This document shows, one piece after another, positions 32,997 to 41,536 of a stretch of 50,323 bases of DNA. Origin of the DNA: Planococcus koreensis. Lineage in GTDB: Bacteria; Bacillota; Bacilli; Bacillales_A; Planococcaceae. Made by a program: the position numbers and the translations under genes. Each line of letters opens with the position of its first letter. Within the stretch, counting starts at the first letter, position 1. The stretch lies in NCBI RefSeq assembly GCF_004761975.1, contig NZ_RQII01000009.1, positions 1 through 50,323 on the forward strand, in the 5' to 3' direction. The notes below the pieces were generated by a model. It ran no database searches. It was given only the letters and a program-made list of their open reading frames with translations, and was not told the origin of the DNA.

Positions 32997-33040
32997 ACAG
33001 GGGCTTTCTTCTTTATTCGAGAAGAAAGCCCCTGTTTTTT
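32997..33040 (+). terminator. Riboswitch expression-platform terminator
   Basis: Perfect 16-bp stem (32997-33012 with 33020-33035) followed by T6, placed between the SAM aptamer and the metI start. Confidence 0.92.
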
Positions 33041-33061
33041 CATTTTGAAAGGATGATTCCC

Positions 33062-34183
33062 ATGACAAAATTCGGCATTGAAACCCAATTAGTGCAATTA
33101 GGCAATAAAACAGATAAAACGACAGGCGCTGTCAGCACCCCCATTTATTTATCGACTGCGTATGAACACGAAGGGCTCGGCAAATCGACCGGCTATGATT
33201 ATACGCGCACGAAAAATCCGACGCGTTCCGTGCTGGAAGAAGGCATCGCCGCTCTTGAAGGTGCGGATGCCGGCTTTGCCTGTAGTTCCGGAATGGCGGC
33301 AATCCAGCTGGTGCTGTCGCTGTTCCGGCCGGAAGACGAATTATTGGTGCCTGAAGATATTTATGGCGGCACTTATCGCCTGCTCCAGCATTATTCGGAA
33401 ATTTACAATATCCGCACCGTCTACGCAGATTTCCATGACGTCAGCCATACTGAAAGCTTGATCACCGATAAAACGAAAGCGTTGTTCATCGAGACGCCGA
33501 CTAATCCATTGATGCAGGAAATCGACCTTGCCGCTTACGGAAAACTGGCTAAAAAACATGATTTGCTGCTCATTGCCGACAACACCTTCTTAACGCCTTA
33601 TCTTCAACAGCCGATCGCATTAGGCGCAGATATCGTCTTGCACAGCGCGACAAAGTACATCGGCGGCCACAATGACGTGCTCGGCGGCCTGGTTGCCGCT
33701 AAAGGCGAAGCGCTTTGCGAGAAATTGGGCGTACTCCACAACTCAGCTGGCGCAGTGTTGTCGCCGTTCGATTCCTGGCTGTTGATCCGCGGCTTGAAGA
33801 CGCTGCCGCTTCGCATGAAACAGCACGAAAAAAATGCACGCGAAGCTGCCGCATTTCTGGAACATCATCCTTCAGTTACGGATGTCCTGTATCCCGGCAA
33901 AGGCGGCATGCTGTCATTCCGCTTGCAAGACGCCGCATTAGTCGGGCCGTTTCTGGAAAACCTGGAACTGATCACGTTCGCTGAAAGCCTCGGTGGTGTG
34001 GAAAGTTTCATCACTTATCCTGCCACCCAGACGCACGCCGATATCCCTTATGAAGAGCGGACGCGCCGCGGAATTTGCGACCGCCTGCTGCGCTTTTCCG
34101 TTGGCATCGAAGAAAGTGAAGACCTGACAGCCGATCTGACGCAAGCATTCGCAAAACTGGACAAGGAGGTCCTTCATCTATGA
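33062..34183 (+). CDS. metI: Cystathionine gamma-synthase / O-acylhomoserine thiolyase
   Basis: PLP enzyme of the Cys/Met metabolism family joining an O-acylhomoserine with cysteine (or sulfide) in methionine synthesis. The PLP lysine lies in VLHSATKYIGGHNDVLGG, with the family segment SSGMAAIQLVLSLF and IETPTNPLMQEID upstream. At 373 residues it equals B. subtilis MetI. The ATG has AAAGGA 8 nt upstream; the reading frame is open further upstream, through the riboswitch, but that is not translated. Overlaps metC by 4 bp and is controlled by the SAM riboswitch. Confidence 0.95.
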   Translation: MTKFGIETQLVQLGNKTDKTTGAVSTPIYLSTAYEHEGLGKSTGYDYTRTKNPTRSVLEEGIAALEGADAGFACSSGMAAIQLVLSLFRPEDELLVPEDIYGGTYRLLQHYSEIYNIRTVYADFHDVSHTESLITDKTKALFIETPTNPLMQEIDLAAYGKLAKKHDLLLIADNTFLTPYLQQPIALGADIVLHSATKYIGGHNDVLGGLVAAKGEALCEKLGVLHNSAGAVLSPFDSWLLIRGLKTLPLRMKQHEKNAREAAAFLEHHPSVTDVLYPGKGGMLSFRLQDAALVGPFLENLELITFAESLGGVESFITYPATQTHADIPYEERTRRGICDRLLRFSVGIEESEDLTADLTQAFAKLDKEVLHL

Positions 34184-35352
34184 CACATTTGGAAACCCAA
34201 TTCATCCACGCTGCCGGCGTCGACAAAGAAACCGGAGCGGTCAATGTTCCGATTCATTTGTCTTCCACCTACCATCAGCCAAGTTTTGACGAATTCGGAC
34301 CGTTCGATTACAGCCGCTCCGGGAACCCTACACGGTTAAAACTGGAAGAAACCATTGCCAAACTCGAAGGCGGTACACGCGGATTCGCTTTCGCTTCCGG
34401 CATGGCTGCCATTTCCTCCGCATTCATGCTGCTGTCGGCTGGCGATCACGTCCTTGTATCGGAAGATGTCTACGGCGGCACTTACCGTTTTGTAACGGAA
34501 GTGCTTACCAAATTCGGCATTTCCTACAGCTTTGTCGACATGACTGACCTCAGCGAAATGGCCGCAGCAATCAAGCCCAATACGAAAGTCGTATACATTG
34601 AAACACCTTCCAATCCGGTCATGAATATCACCGACATTGAAATTGCAGCTAAATTAGCAAAAGCCAATGGCTGCCTGACATTCGTCGACAATACATTCAT
34701 GACGCCGATGTATCAGAACCCGCTTGCTTTGGGGGCAGACGTCGTCTTGCACAGTGCGACGAAATTCCTTTCAGGCCATAGTGACATTATCGCAGGGCTC
34801 GCAGTCGTCAAAGATCCGGAATTGGCGGATAGCCTTGGTTTTATTCAAAATACCTTCGGTTCGGTTTTAGGAGCACACGATTCTTATACTTTGATCCAAG
34901 GCATCAAAACGCTTGGCGCACGCTTGAAGCAATCATCTGCTTCCGCTCGTGTCATTGCGGAATATCTGCATAGCCATCCCGCCGTGGAAGAAGTCTATTA
35001 TCCCGGATTCACGTTCCATCCCGGCAATCCGATCCATGAGCGCCAGGCACGCGATGCAGGCGCAGTCGTATCGCTGCGCCTGAAGGACAAAGATGCCGCA
35101 CGCATTTTTGTGGAAAGCCTCGAAATTCCGGTTTTCGCGGTAAGTTTAGGCGCCGTCGAAACCATCCTTTCGTATCCGGCGACGATGTCCCATGCGTCAA
35201 TGCCGAAAGAATACCGCGAAAAGCGCGGCATCACAGACGGCGTCCTGCGGTTATCGGTCGGCCTTGAAAACCGTGACGACTTGCTGGAAGACCTCGAACA
35301 GGCTCTGCAAAAAGTCCGACGCGCAACAAAGACTCCTGAGCTGGTGAAATAA
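34180..35352 (+). CDS. metC: Cystathionine beta-lyase
   Basis: PLP enzyme splitting cystathionine to homocysteine, the step after MetI. The PLP lysine lies in VLHSATKFLSGHSDIIAGL, with YIETPSNPVMNITDI and FDYSRSGNPTRLKLEE as further family motifs. At 390 residues it equals B. subtilis MetC. Its ATG overlaps the metI stop (ATGA), and AAGGAGG lies inside the end of metI, so the pair is coupled under the same riboswitch. Confidence 0.95.
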   Translation: MTHLETQFIHAAGVDKETGAVNVPIHLSSTYHQPSFDEFGPFDYSRSGNPTRLKLEETIAKLEGGTRGFAFASGMAAISSAFMLLSAGDHVLVSEDVYGGTYRFVTEVLTKFGISYSFVDMTDLSEMAAAIKPNTKVVYIETPSNPVMNITDIEIAAKLAKANGCLTFVDNTFMTPMYQNPLALGADVVLHSATKFLSGHSDIIAGLAVVKDPELADSLGFIQNTFGSVLGAHDSYTLIQGIKTLGARLKQSSASARVIAEYLHSHPAVEEVYYPGFTFHPGNPIHERQARDAGAVVSLRLKDKDAARIFVESLEIPVFAVSLGAVETILSYPATMSHASMPKEYREKRGITDGVLRLSVGLENRDDLLEDLEQALQKVRRATKTPELVK

Positions 35353-35388
35353 ATTCACACATGCTGATGCAATCCAAAATTCCAGAAA

Positions 35389-35424
35389 AAAGCCGCCCAT
35401 TCTAAAAGATGAATGGGCGGCTTT
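35389..35424. terminator. Bidirectional terminator between metC and the malic enzyme gene
   Basis: Perfect 14-bp stem (35389-35402 with 35411-35424) with A-run left and T-run right. Confidence 0.9.
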
Positions 35425-35430
35425 CTTCTA

Positions 35431-36663
35431 TTATATACTTTTTCCTGAAAGAGCTTCCTGTGCAGCGGAGGCATTCGTGCCAATTGGCCGCTTAGCCACT
35501 CCCGTATCAATCGCCGCTTGCGCTACTGCGGCTGCTACTGCAGGCGCAACGCGCAGGTCGAATGGCGCTGGAATGACGTATTCGTCGTGGAGTTCGTGAA
35601 ATTCCAACAGCCCGGCAATCGCTTCCACTGCCGCAATTTTCATCGCATCATTGATTTCAGTGGCGCGGACGTCCAGTGCACCCCGGAAGATGCCTGGGAA
35701 CGCCAGAACGTTATTGACTTGGTTCGGGAAGTCGGATCGCCCCGTGCCTACAATGCGAGCCCCTGCACGTTTTGCCGCGTGGGGCAGAATCTCCGGATTC
35801 GGGTTCGCCATCGCAAAAATGATCGGTTCAGCATTCATCGACGCCACCATTTCTTCGCTCAAAGCTCCCTCTGCCGATACGCCGATAAAGACGTCCGCCC
35901 CTTTGATAACCTCTCCAAGTTTGCCTTCAGAACGTCCATAATTGGTCATTTCTGCGACCTCTTCCTTGAACGGGTTCATTCCGTAGGAACGCCCTTTAAA
36001 AATCGCGCCTTTCGTATCACACATGATCAATTGGCTGAAACCATACTTGCTCAACAGCTTGACGACTGCAATCCCTGCAGCTCCTGCGCCGTTGACGACC
36101 ACTTTCACTTCGTCGACATTTTTGCCTACCAGCTTCAAGGAATTGATCAATCCGGCAAGCGTCACGACGGCCGTTCCATGCTGATCGTCGTGAAATACCG
36201 GGATGCCCATTTCTTCTTTTAAACGCTGCTCGACGATAAAACAGGTTGGCGCTGAAATGTCTTCCAAATTGACGCCGCCAAAACCGGGCTCCAGCAGTTT
36301 AACGGTTTGGATGATTGTCTCCGCATCTGTCGTGTCCAAGCAGATTGGAAAAGCATCAACACCTGCGAATTCCTTGAACAGCACCGCTTTCCCTTCCATC
36401 ACCGGCAGCGCTGCATGAGGGCCGATATTGCCAAGCCCGAGCACTGCAGTGCCATCTGTAATCACTGCCACCGTATTGCCTTTCATCGTATACTCGTAGA
36501 CTTTCCCCGTGTCCTGCGCAATTTCCTTGCACGGTTCTGCTACCCCAGGAGAATAGGCGAGACTTAACTCCCTTTCATTTCCGACCGCCACTTTTGAACG
36601 GACTTCGAGTTTTCCCTGATGTTCCCGATGCAGATGCAAAGAGTCGTTTCTTAGGTTCGCCAT
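35431..36663 (-). CDS. NAD(P)-dependent malic enzyme (YtsJ/MaeB-like, no PTA domain)
   Basis: Oxidative decarboxylation of malate to pyruvate, linking the TCA cycle or glyoxylate shunt to gluconeogenesis and NADPH supply. Motifs: LAYSPGVAEPCKEIAQD, ITDGTAVLGLGNIGPHAALPVMEGKA, NLEDISAPTCFIVEQRL, VFHDDQHGTAVV and the Rossmann VVVNGAGAAGIAVVKLL. At 410 residues it is the short form without the phosphotransacetylase-like tail. AAAGGGAG lies 8 nt before the ATG. Monocistronic. NADP preference is likely by similarity to YtsJ but not proved. Confidence 0.94.
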   Translation of the reverse strand: MANLRNDSLHLHREHQGKLEVRSKVAVGNERELSLAYSPGVAEPCKEIAQDTGKVYEYTMKGNTVAVITDGTAVLGLGNIGPHAALPVMEGKAVLFKEFAGVDAFPICLDTTDAETIIQTVKLLEPGFGGVNLEDISAPTCFIVEQRLKEEMGIPVFHDDQHGTAVVTLAGLINSLKLVGKNVDEVKVVVNGAGAAGIAVVKLLSKYGFSQLIMCDTKGAIFKGRSYGMNPFKEEVAEMTNYGRSEGKLGEVIKGADVFIGVSAEGALSEEMVASMNAEPIIFAMANPNPEILPHAAKRAGARIVGTGRSDFPNQVNNVLAFPGIFRGALDVRATEINDAMKIAAVEAIAGLLEFHELHDEYVIPAPFDLRVAPAVAAAVAQAAIDTGVAKRPIGTNASAAQEALSGKSI

Positions 36664-36835
36664 TGCCTCATCTCCCTTTGTTTATAATTGTTCATTATAA
36701 AGCGTTTAACACCAATTGAAAGACTTTTCTGATTTTTCTTGTAATATTCGGACTTTAGGCTGAGACGAATCTCCCATGAAAGCGCATTTATCTCAAAAGA
36801 GTCCTTGAAGCCACCCTTTACAGTCAGGCACATAA

Positions 36836-36882
36836 AAACAAAAAAGACAGTGAAAACAAATCGTTTTCACCGTCTTTTCAAT
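36836..36882 (-). terminator. Terminator of the HisD-GntP-HCDH-SDR operon
   Basis: Long stem AAAGAC-GTGAAAAC/GTTTTCAC-GTCTTT with one mismatch and a U-rich tail on the minus strand. Confidence 0.85.
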
Positions 36883-36914
36883 AATGAGTAATTGGCTGGC
36901 TGCACCTTTATGCT

Positions 36915-37679
36915 TTAAATAGCGGTCCAGCCTCCGTCTACTTTAATCGTTTCGCCGGTCACGAAATTCGCCAAATCAGATGCCAGGTACAGCACTGCTC
37001 CTGAAATGTCTTTCGGCCGCGCCAATCCGTCCAACAGGATGCGGTTTTCGACGTCTTTCTTGAATGCTTCGTCTTCGAACATCTTCGCCGTGAGTTCTGT
37101 TTCGATGAACGTCGGCGCGACGGCATTGACCTTCACGCCGTCTTTCGCCCATTCCACAGCAAGCGCTTTGGTCATCTGCACCATGCCGCCTTTACTCGAG
37201 CAATAGGCCGCACGCTTGATATAGCCGACAAACGCCATTTGGGAAGCGATGTTGATGATTCGACCGCTTTTCTGTGCCAGCATATACTTAGCGGCTGCCT
37301 GGCTGGCGAAAAAGGCGGATTTCAAGTTCAAATCGAGGACCGTATCCCAATCCGACTCTGTCACGTCCATTGCAGGTTTTGCGATATTGACGCCTGCGTT
37401 ATTCACCAGTACATCGACTGTGCCGAAAGTGTCCGCTGCCGTATCAATCAGCCTCCGTACTTCTGCAACTTCGCTCAAATCACCGGCCACTGCGATGCAG
37501 CTCGGATTATAGCCATGCAGCTCGCGCAGCGCGTCGTCCAGCGCTTGCTGATTACGTCCGGAGATGACCACATTCGCCCCCAGTTCCGCAAAAGTCCGGG
37601 CAATGTCCCGGCCGATCCCTTTGCTGCCGCCGGTTACAATGACGGTCTTGCCGGCAAGTTCGGAAAAGTATGCGCCCAT
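36915..37679 (-). CDS. Short-chain dehydrogenase/reductase
   Basis: Classical SDR of 254 residues: cofactor loop TGGSKGIG (16-23), NNAG (93-96), and catalytic Ser146, Tyr159 and Lys163 (AAYCSSKGG), with VDGGWTAI at the C-terminus. Oxidises or reduces a secondary alcohol with NAD(P). Last gene of the four-gene catabolic operon; its start overlaps the upstream HCDH stop by one base. Possible roles are a hydroxy-acid or sulfonate diol dehydrogenase (HpsO-like) or a 3-hydroxybutyrate-type dehydrogenase. Confidence 0.9.
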   Translation of the reverse strand: MGAYFSELAGKTVIVTGGSKGIGRDIARTFAELGANVVISGRNQQALDDALRELHGYNPSCIAVAGDLSEVAEVRRLIDTAADTFGTVDVLVNNAGVNIAKPAMDVTESDWDTVLDLNLKSAFFASQAAAKYMLAQKSGRIINIASQMAFVGYIKRAAYCSSKGGMVQMTKALAVEWAKDGVKVNAVAPTFIETELTAKMFEDEAFKKDVENRILLDGLARPKDISGAVLYLASDLANFVTGETIKVDGGWTAI

Positions 37680-38626
37680 TATTCGCCCTCCCCCAATGCC
37701 TGCAGATCGTTTTTCAGGAAATGGATCAGCGTCCGTTCCCGCTCCGCATTGAGTTTGCGGGATACGGCAGGCTCCCAGTCGTAGAAACCTTTGCCGCTCT
37801 TGTCGCCCAGATTGCCGTCTGCCGCAAGTTCCGACAAAATTTTGCCTGAACGCTGGTCCGTCGCCAAATCCTCGAACAGGTAATTCGAAATTGCCGAGAA
37901 TACATCCAAGCCGCCCATATCGGCGGTCATCAACGGCCCAGTCACCGGCAAGCGGCGGCCGATGCTGTAGGTGACCGCAGCATCAATATCTTCTTTTGAT
38001 GCAGCTCCGGAATCCAGCAGCGCCTGCGCTTCACGGAACAACGCGTACTGCAGCCGGTTGCCGATAAAGCCAGGCAGTTCTTTTTGCAATAAAATCGGTT
38101 TCTTATTCATATCGGCAATAACTTGCATCGCACGCTGTACGGTTTTTTCATCCGTTTTGCTGCCTTTCACCACTTCGACCAATGGAATCAGGTGCCCCGG
38201 ATTCCAGAAATGCGTCACGACGAACCGGTTTGGATGGATCATATCTTCAGACAGCAGGCTCGGCATGAAGCCCGACGTATTGCTTGCGATGACGACGTCT
38301 TCACTTACCAGCTTCTCAAGCTTCGCGTACATTTCTTTCTTCAATTCCAGCACTTCCGGGATCACTTCGATGATGAACGTCGCACCTTCGACCGTTTCTT
38401 CAAGAGACGTCGAGAAATGGATGCTGTCTTTAATGCGCTTCGCATCCGCTTCATCGAATAAATCATTGTCGACCATCACACCGAGTTTATTGGCGAGGCC
38501 GTTGTTTGCAGTTTCCAGGTCTTGCTCATTAATGCCATAGACTTTCACAGTCTGGCCTGCCCACGCGGCTGATAATGCGATGGAATGCCCCATCGTGCCG
38601 CTGCCGAGAATCGAAATCTTTTCCAT
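37679..38626 (-). CDS. 3-hydroxyacyl-CoA dehydrogenase-family protein (hydroxyacid dehydrogenase)
   Basis: A 315-residue protein with the N-terminal Rossmann motif ILGSGTMGHSIAL (about residues 6-18), the catalytic segment VVTHFWNPGHLIPLVEVVKG, and the C-terminal domain GFIGNRLQYALFREAQALLDSG. The Trp-Asn-Pro-Gly-His variant and the absence of any thiolase, CoA ligase or hydratase nearby point away from beta-oxidation and towards a soluble hydroxy-acid dehydrogenase like carnitine or gulonate 3-dehydrogenase; this is inference. AGAGGTG precedes the ATG. Third gene of the operon. Confidence 0.87.
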   Translation of the reverse strand: MEKISILGSGTMGHSIALSAAWAGQTVKVYGINEQDLETANNGLANKLGVMVDNDLFDEADAKRIKDSIHFSTSLEETVEGATFIIEVIPEVLELKKEMYAKLEKLVSEDVVIASNTSGFMPSLLSEDMIHPNRFVVTHFWNPGHLIPLVEVVKGSKTDEKTVQRAMQVIADMNKKPILLQKELPGFIGNRLQYALFREAQALLDSGAASKEDIDAAVTYSIGRRLPVTGPLMTADMGGLDVFSAISNYLFEDLATDQRSGKILSELAADGNLGDKSGKGFYDWEPAVSRKLNAERERTLIHFLKNDLQALGEGE

Positions 38627-38710
38627 GTTTTGCACCTCTTCCAAATAGTCAGTCTAAAAAAAGTATACCCAACAAACTAGCTGAAAACTAGCTCATTGGG
38701 CACGTGAATC

Positions 38711-40027
38711 TTATAAACCTAAAGAGAACAGCACCACTGCCAAAACCGCGCCGAGAAGTGGCACCACGACAGAAAGTGCTCCGAATGCCGGATAGGCATC
38801 CTTATGGGTCTCGCCGGCAATCGAACGGATTGTCGTGACCACATAACCGCCTTGCGGCAAGGAATCCAAAGAGCCTGATGAAATGGCAACCGTCCGGTGA
38901 AGCGCTTCAGGGTCAACGCCTAGATCCAGGTAATGCGGAGCCAGCAGCGGCAAGGCAATTGCTTGTCCACCTGAAGACGAACCCGTCAATCCTGCGATGA
39001 CGGCAACGGCAAGCGCTCCGCCGATCAGCGGACTGCCTGGAATTCCAGTAATGACGCCGACAGCCGATTCGAATGCAGGAGTCGCTTTGACGACACCACC
39101 AAATCCTACTACTGCTGCTGTATTGGCTATGGCAATAACTGCACCAAGGGCACCATCACCAAACGCTTTGCCGATATTCGTGAAATATTTGCGGTTGATC
39201 ACATATGCAGCGGCAATCCCGCCGCTTAATGCGATGATCAATGCCGATGTGCCAAGTGAATCGTGGAAGATGAACGAAATGATCAAAACCACCAGCAACG
39301 GTACCATGCTGAGTAGCGGGTTCGGCAATTCCGTCCGCGCATCCGCTGTTGGATCTGTTTTTCTCGAAACGAAGCGTTCGCCTTTCGAAACGGCTTTTGC
39401 AATCATCTTTTTCAGCCACCAATAGCCGAAGACCATCATGAACACAGCGACAATCGCACTGACTTCCCAGCCGGCGTACGGCGTCGTTCCGAGAAATTCA
39501 ATCGGAATCCAGTTCTGGATTTCAGGTGAACCCGCTGACGTCATTGTGAAAGTCGTCGAACCGAAAGCCAAGGCAGCCGGGATAAAGCGGCGCGGCAAGT
39601 CTGCTTGCTTGAACAAGCTGAGTGCCATCGGGTACACCGAGAACGCCACGACGAACAAGCTTACGCCGCCATACGTCAATACCGCACAGGCAAGAACGAC
39701 AGCGAGCGCCGCCCGTTTCATGCCGAGCTTGCCGACGATCCATTTCGAGACACTATCGGCTGCACCACTGTCTTCCATCACTTTACCGAAAATCGCACCT
39801 GTCAAGAACATCAGGTACCACGAAGCGATAAAGCCCGTGAAGCCGGTCATGTAATTTGTCAGAAAGTTGGCCGCGCCCTCTTCTGCAAGCTGCGGAAACA
39901 ATGGCAGCCCGTTCATGATCCCCACCAATAATGCAGTCAGCGGTGCCGCAATCAGCAAGTTCATGCCTTTCATCGTCAAGTAAATCAATAGCGCCAATCC
40001 GCCAAATAAACCAATCATGCCAATCAT
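38711..40027 (-). CDS. GntP-family permease
   Basis: A 438-residue protein with about 12-14 membrane helices of the gluconate:H+ symporter family: IYLTMKGMNLLIAAPLTALL at the start, GYGGVSLFVVAFSVYP-like segment (LTYGGVSLFVVAFSVYPMAL), and the late segment GSSSGGQAIALPLLAPHYLD with SGSLDSLPQGGYVVTT. Relatives carry gluconate, D-serine, 3-hydroxybutyrate or other hydroxy acids. GGAGG is 7 nt before the ATG; a longer in-frame start lacks a site. Second gene in the operon, supplying the substrate for the three dehydrogenases. Confidence 0.9.
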   Translation of the reverse strand: MIGMIGLFGGLALLIYLTMKGMNLLIAAPLTALLVGIMNGLPLFPQLAEEGAANFLTNYMTGFTGFIASWYLMFLTGAIFGKVMEDSGAADSVSKWIVGKLGMKRAALAVVLACAVLTYGGVSLFVVAFSVYPMALSLFKQADLPRRFIPAALAFGSTTFTMTSAGSPEIQNWIPIEFLGTTPYAGWEVSAIVAVFMMVFGYWWLKKMIAKAVSKGERFVSRKTDPTADARTELPNPLLSMVPLLVVLIISFIFHDSLGTSALIIALSGGIAAAYVINRKYFTNIGKAFGDGALGAVIAIANTAAVVGFGGVVKATPAFESAVGVITGIPGSPLIGGALAVAVIAGLTGSSSGGQAIALPLLAPHYLDLGVDPEALHRTVAISSGSLDSLPQGGYVVTTIRSIAGETHKDAYPAFGALSVVVPLLGAVLAVVLFSLGL

Positions 40028-40093
40028 ATAATTTCCTCCATCAAGCTTTGGGATATACCAAATAGCTTTTATGTAATATGGGGTTTTTGTAAT

Positions 40094-40155
40094 AGCTGAT
40101 ATTCCGCCAAAGAGCAACGCATTTCCTTGCGGGACTGTTTGGCAGAATATCAGCT
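40094..40155. repeat. Long inverted repeat between the HisD-like and GntP genes
   Basis: 18-bp arms (40094-40111 and 40138-40155) with one mismatch that is a G-U pair in RNA, and a 26-nt loop. No T-run follows on either strand, so it is not a simple terminator. The arm motif GATATTCCGC is also seen at the edge of the repeat element near 28706 and at 50129. Confidence 0.85.
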
Positions 40156-40169
40156 CACCTAATTAACTA

Positions 40170-41450
40170 TTACTTTTTCCCGTATCGTCTTACGCGCAAT
40201 AATGCTTGTTCTGCATGGCCTGCAAAGTTTTCAAGCTGGCATAAGCGTGCTGCATATTCACCGATGTATGCGCTTGCTTCTGGTGTCGTGATTTTTTGGT
40301 ATGTGACGGTTTTGATGAATTTGCCAACCCACAGGCCGCCTGTGTAGCGTGCCGCGCCTTTTGTCGGCAAAGTGTGATTGGTGCCAATGACTTTATCGCC
40401 GTAAGCGACGTTGGTTTCTGGCCCCAGGAATAAGCAACCGTAATTCGTCATGTTCTCCAGGAAATAATCCGGATTTTCCGTCAGGATCTCTACGTGTTCA
40501 AATGCCAGGCGATCCGCTTCGATGCGTGCTTCTTCGATCGAGTCGACGATCAGGATCTGGCCATAATCTTCCCATGATACGCGCGCGACATCGGCAGTCG
40601 GCAAAGTTTCGAGCTGGCGTTCGATTTCTTTGACCGTTTCTTCAGCCAATTTCTCAGAAGTGGTAATCAACGCGCCTGGGGACGTCGGTCCGTGTTCACC
40701 TTGGCCAAGAATATCTGTCGCGACCATTTCAGCATCTGCTGTATGATCTGCTACAACCAAAGTTTCAGTAGGGCCTGCGAATAAATCAATTCCGACTCTG
40801 CCGTATAATTGGCGTTTTGCTTCTGCAACAAACGCATTGCCCGGCCCTACAATCATGTCGACGGCTTCGATTGTTTCAGTGCCAATTGCCATTGCAGCCA
40901 TTGCTTGGATTCCGCCAAGCAAATAGATTTCATCCGCGCCTGCTAATGACATAGCAGCAATCGTTGCATTCGGAATTTCTCCATTGATCGGCGGCGTGCA
41001 AGCGATTACACGTTTAACGCCAGCAACTTTTGCAGTAAGCACGCTCATGTGTGCAGATGCCACCATCGGATAGCGGCCGCCTGGGATGTAACAGCCGACG
41101 CTGTTCACGGGAATATTTTTATGGCCTAAAATAACGCCGGGAATGTGTTCGACTTCGACATCGCTCAATGAAGCAAGCTGCGCTTCTGCAAAAGCCTTGA
41201 TATTCTTTTGGGCGAATTTGATGTCTTCAATCACGGAGTCAGGAACTTTGGAAACGATTTCATTTACTTGCGCTTCAGTGAGACGGAATGCTTCAGGAGA
41301 CCACTTATCGAATTTTTCCGACAATTCACGAACTGCTTCGTCACCTCGCGTTTCCACGTCTTTCAATGCTTCAGAAACAATCTGAGATACTTTAAAATCG
41401 TTGGCACTTACTTCTTCTTGCGATTTACCTGCTTTAAATACTTTTACCAT
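40170..41450 (-). CDS. HisD-family dehydrogenase in a catabolic context (HpsN-like)
   Basis: A 426-residue member of the histidinol dehydrogenase family. Zinc ligands equivalent to the E. coli set are present (Gln250, His253, Asp352, His412), as are the catalytic Glu318-His319 pair and GTNHTLPT. The segment [19 protein letters not shown] is one I associate with the non-histidine branch that includes sulfopropanediol 3-dehydrogenase HpsN. No his gene is nearby. It is first in an operon with a GntP permease, an HCDH-like protein and an SDR, under a LacI regulator. Inferred: NAD-dependent four-electron oxidation of a primary alcohol of a polyhydroxy acid or sulfonate. GGAGG at about 8 nt supports the ATG. 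Confidence 0.88.
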   Translation of the reverse strand: MVKVFKAGKSQEEVSANDFKVSQIVSEALKDVETRGDEAVRELSEKFDKWSPEAFRLTEAQVNEIVSKVPDSVIEDIKFAQKNIKAFAEAQLASLSDVEVEHIPGVILGHKNIPVNSVGCYIPGGRYPMVASAHMSVLTAKVAGVKRVIACTPPINGEIPNATIAAMSLAGADEIYLLGGIQAMAAMAIGTETIEAVDMIVGPGNAFVAEAKRQLYGRVGIDLFAGPTETLVVADHTADAEMVATDILGQGEHGPTSPGALITTSEKLAEETVKEIERQLETLPTADVARVSWEDYGQILIVDSIEEARIEADRLAFEHVEILTENPDYFLENMTNYGCLFLGPETNVAYGDKVIGTNHTLPTKGAARYTGGLWVGKFIKTVTYQKITTPEASAYIGEYAARLCQLENFAGHAEQALLRVRRYGKK

Positions 41451-41467
41451 AATAGTTCCCTCCATTT

Positions 41468-41485
41468 TTTGAATACGTATGCAAA
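41468..41485. promoter_or_regulatory. LacI-family operator upstream of the HisD-like operon
   Basis: TTTGAATACGTATGCAAA is an 18-bp palindrome with one mismatch and the central CG typical of LacI/GalR sites. It lies just downstream of the predicted transcription start, 18 bp before the start codon, and next to the lacI-type gene. Confidence 0.65.
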
Positions 41486-41501
41486 ACACGTGCTAACAAG
41501 A

Positions 41502-41530
41502 AGAATATTGCAATTAATCTTGAAAGTCAA
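41502..41530 (-). promoter_or_regulatory. Sigma-A promoter of the HisD-GntP-HCDH-SDR operon
   Basis: Minus-strand TTGACT, 17-bp spacer, TATTCT, lying between the regulator's stop codon and the operator. Confidence 0.65.
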
Positions 41531-41536
41531 TAATTT

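Noticed and set aside
32936..33061. In-frame upstream extension of metI
   Set aside because: It runs through the SAM riboswitch and terminator hairpin; the ATG at 33062 has a proper ribosome-binding site and gives the usual MetI length.
36651..36833. 60-codon minus-strand frame upstream of the malic enzyme gene
   Set aside because: It overlaps the malic enzyme start and ribosome-binding site, and lacks its own site.
38660..38699. Possible terminator between the GntP and HCDH genes
   Set aside because: Only short broken stems (CCCAA, CTAG) can be drawn and the U-run is about ten bases away, so it is not a convincing terminator.
40170..41450. Biosynthetic histidinol dehydrogenase hisD
   Set aside because: Active-site residues fit, but there are no his genes nearby and the operon carries a permease, two other dehydrogenases and a LacI regulator.
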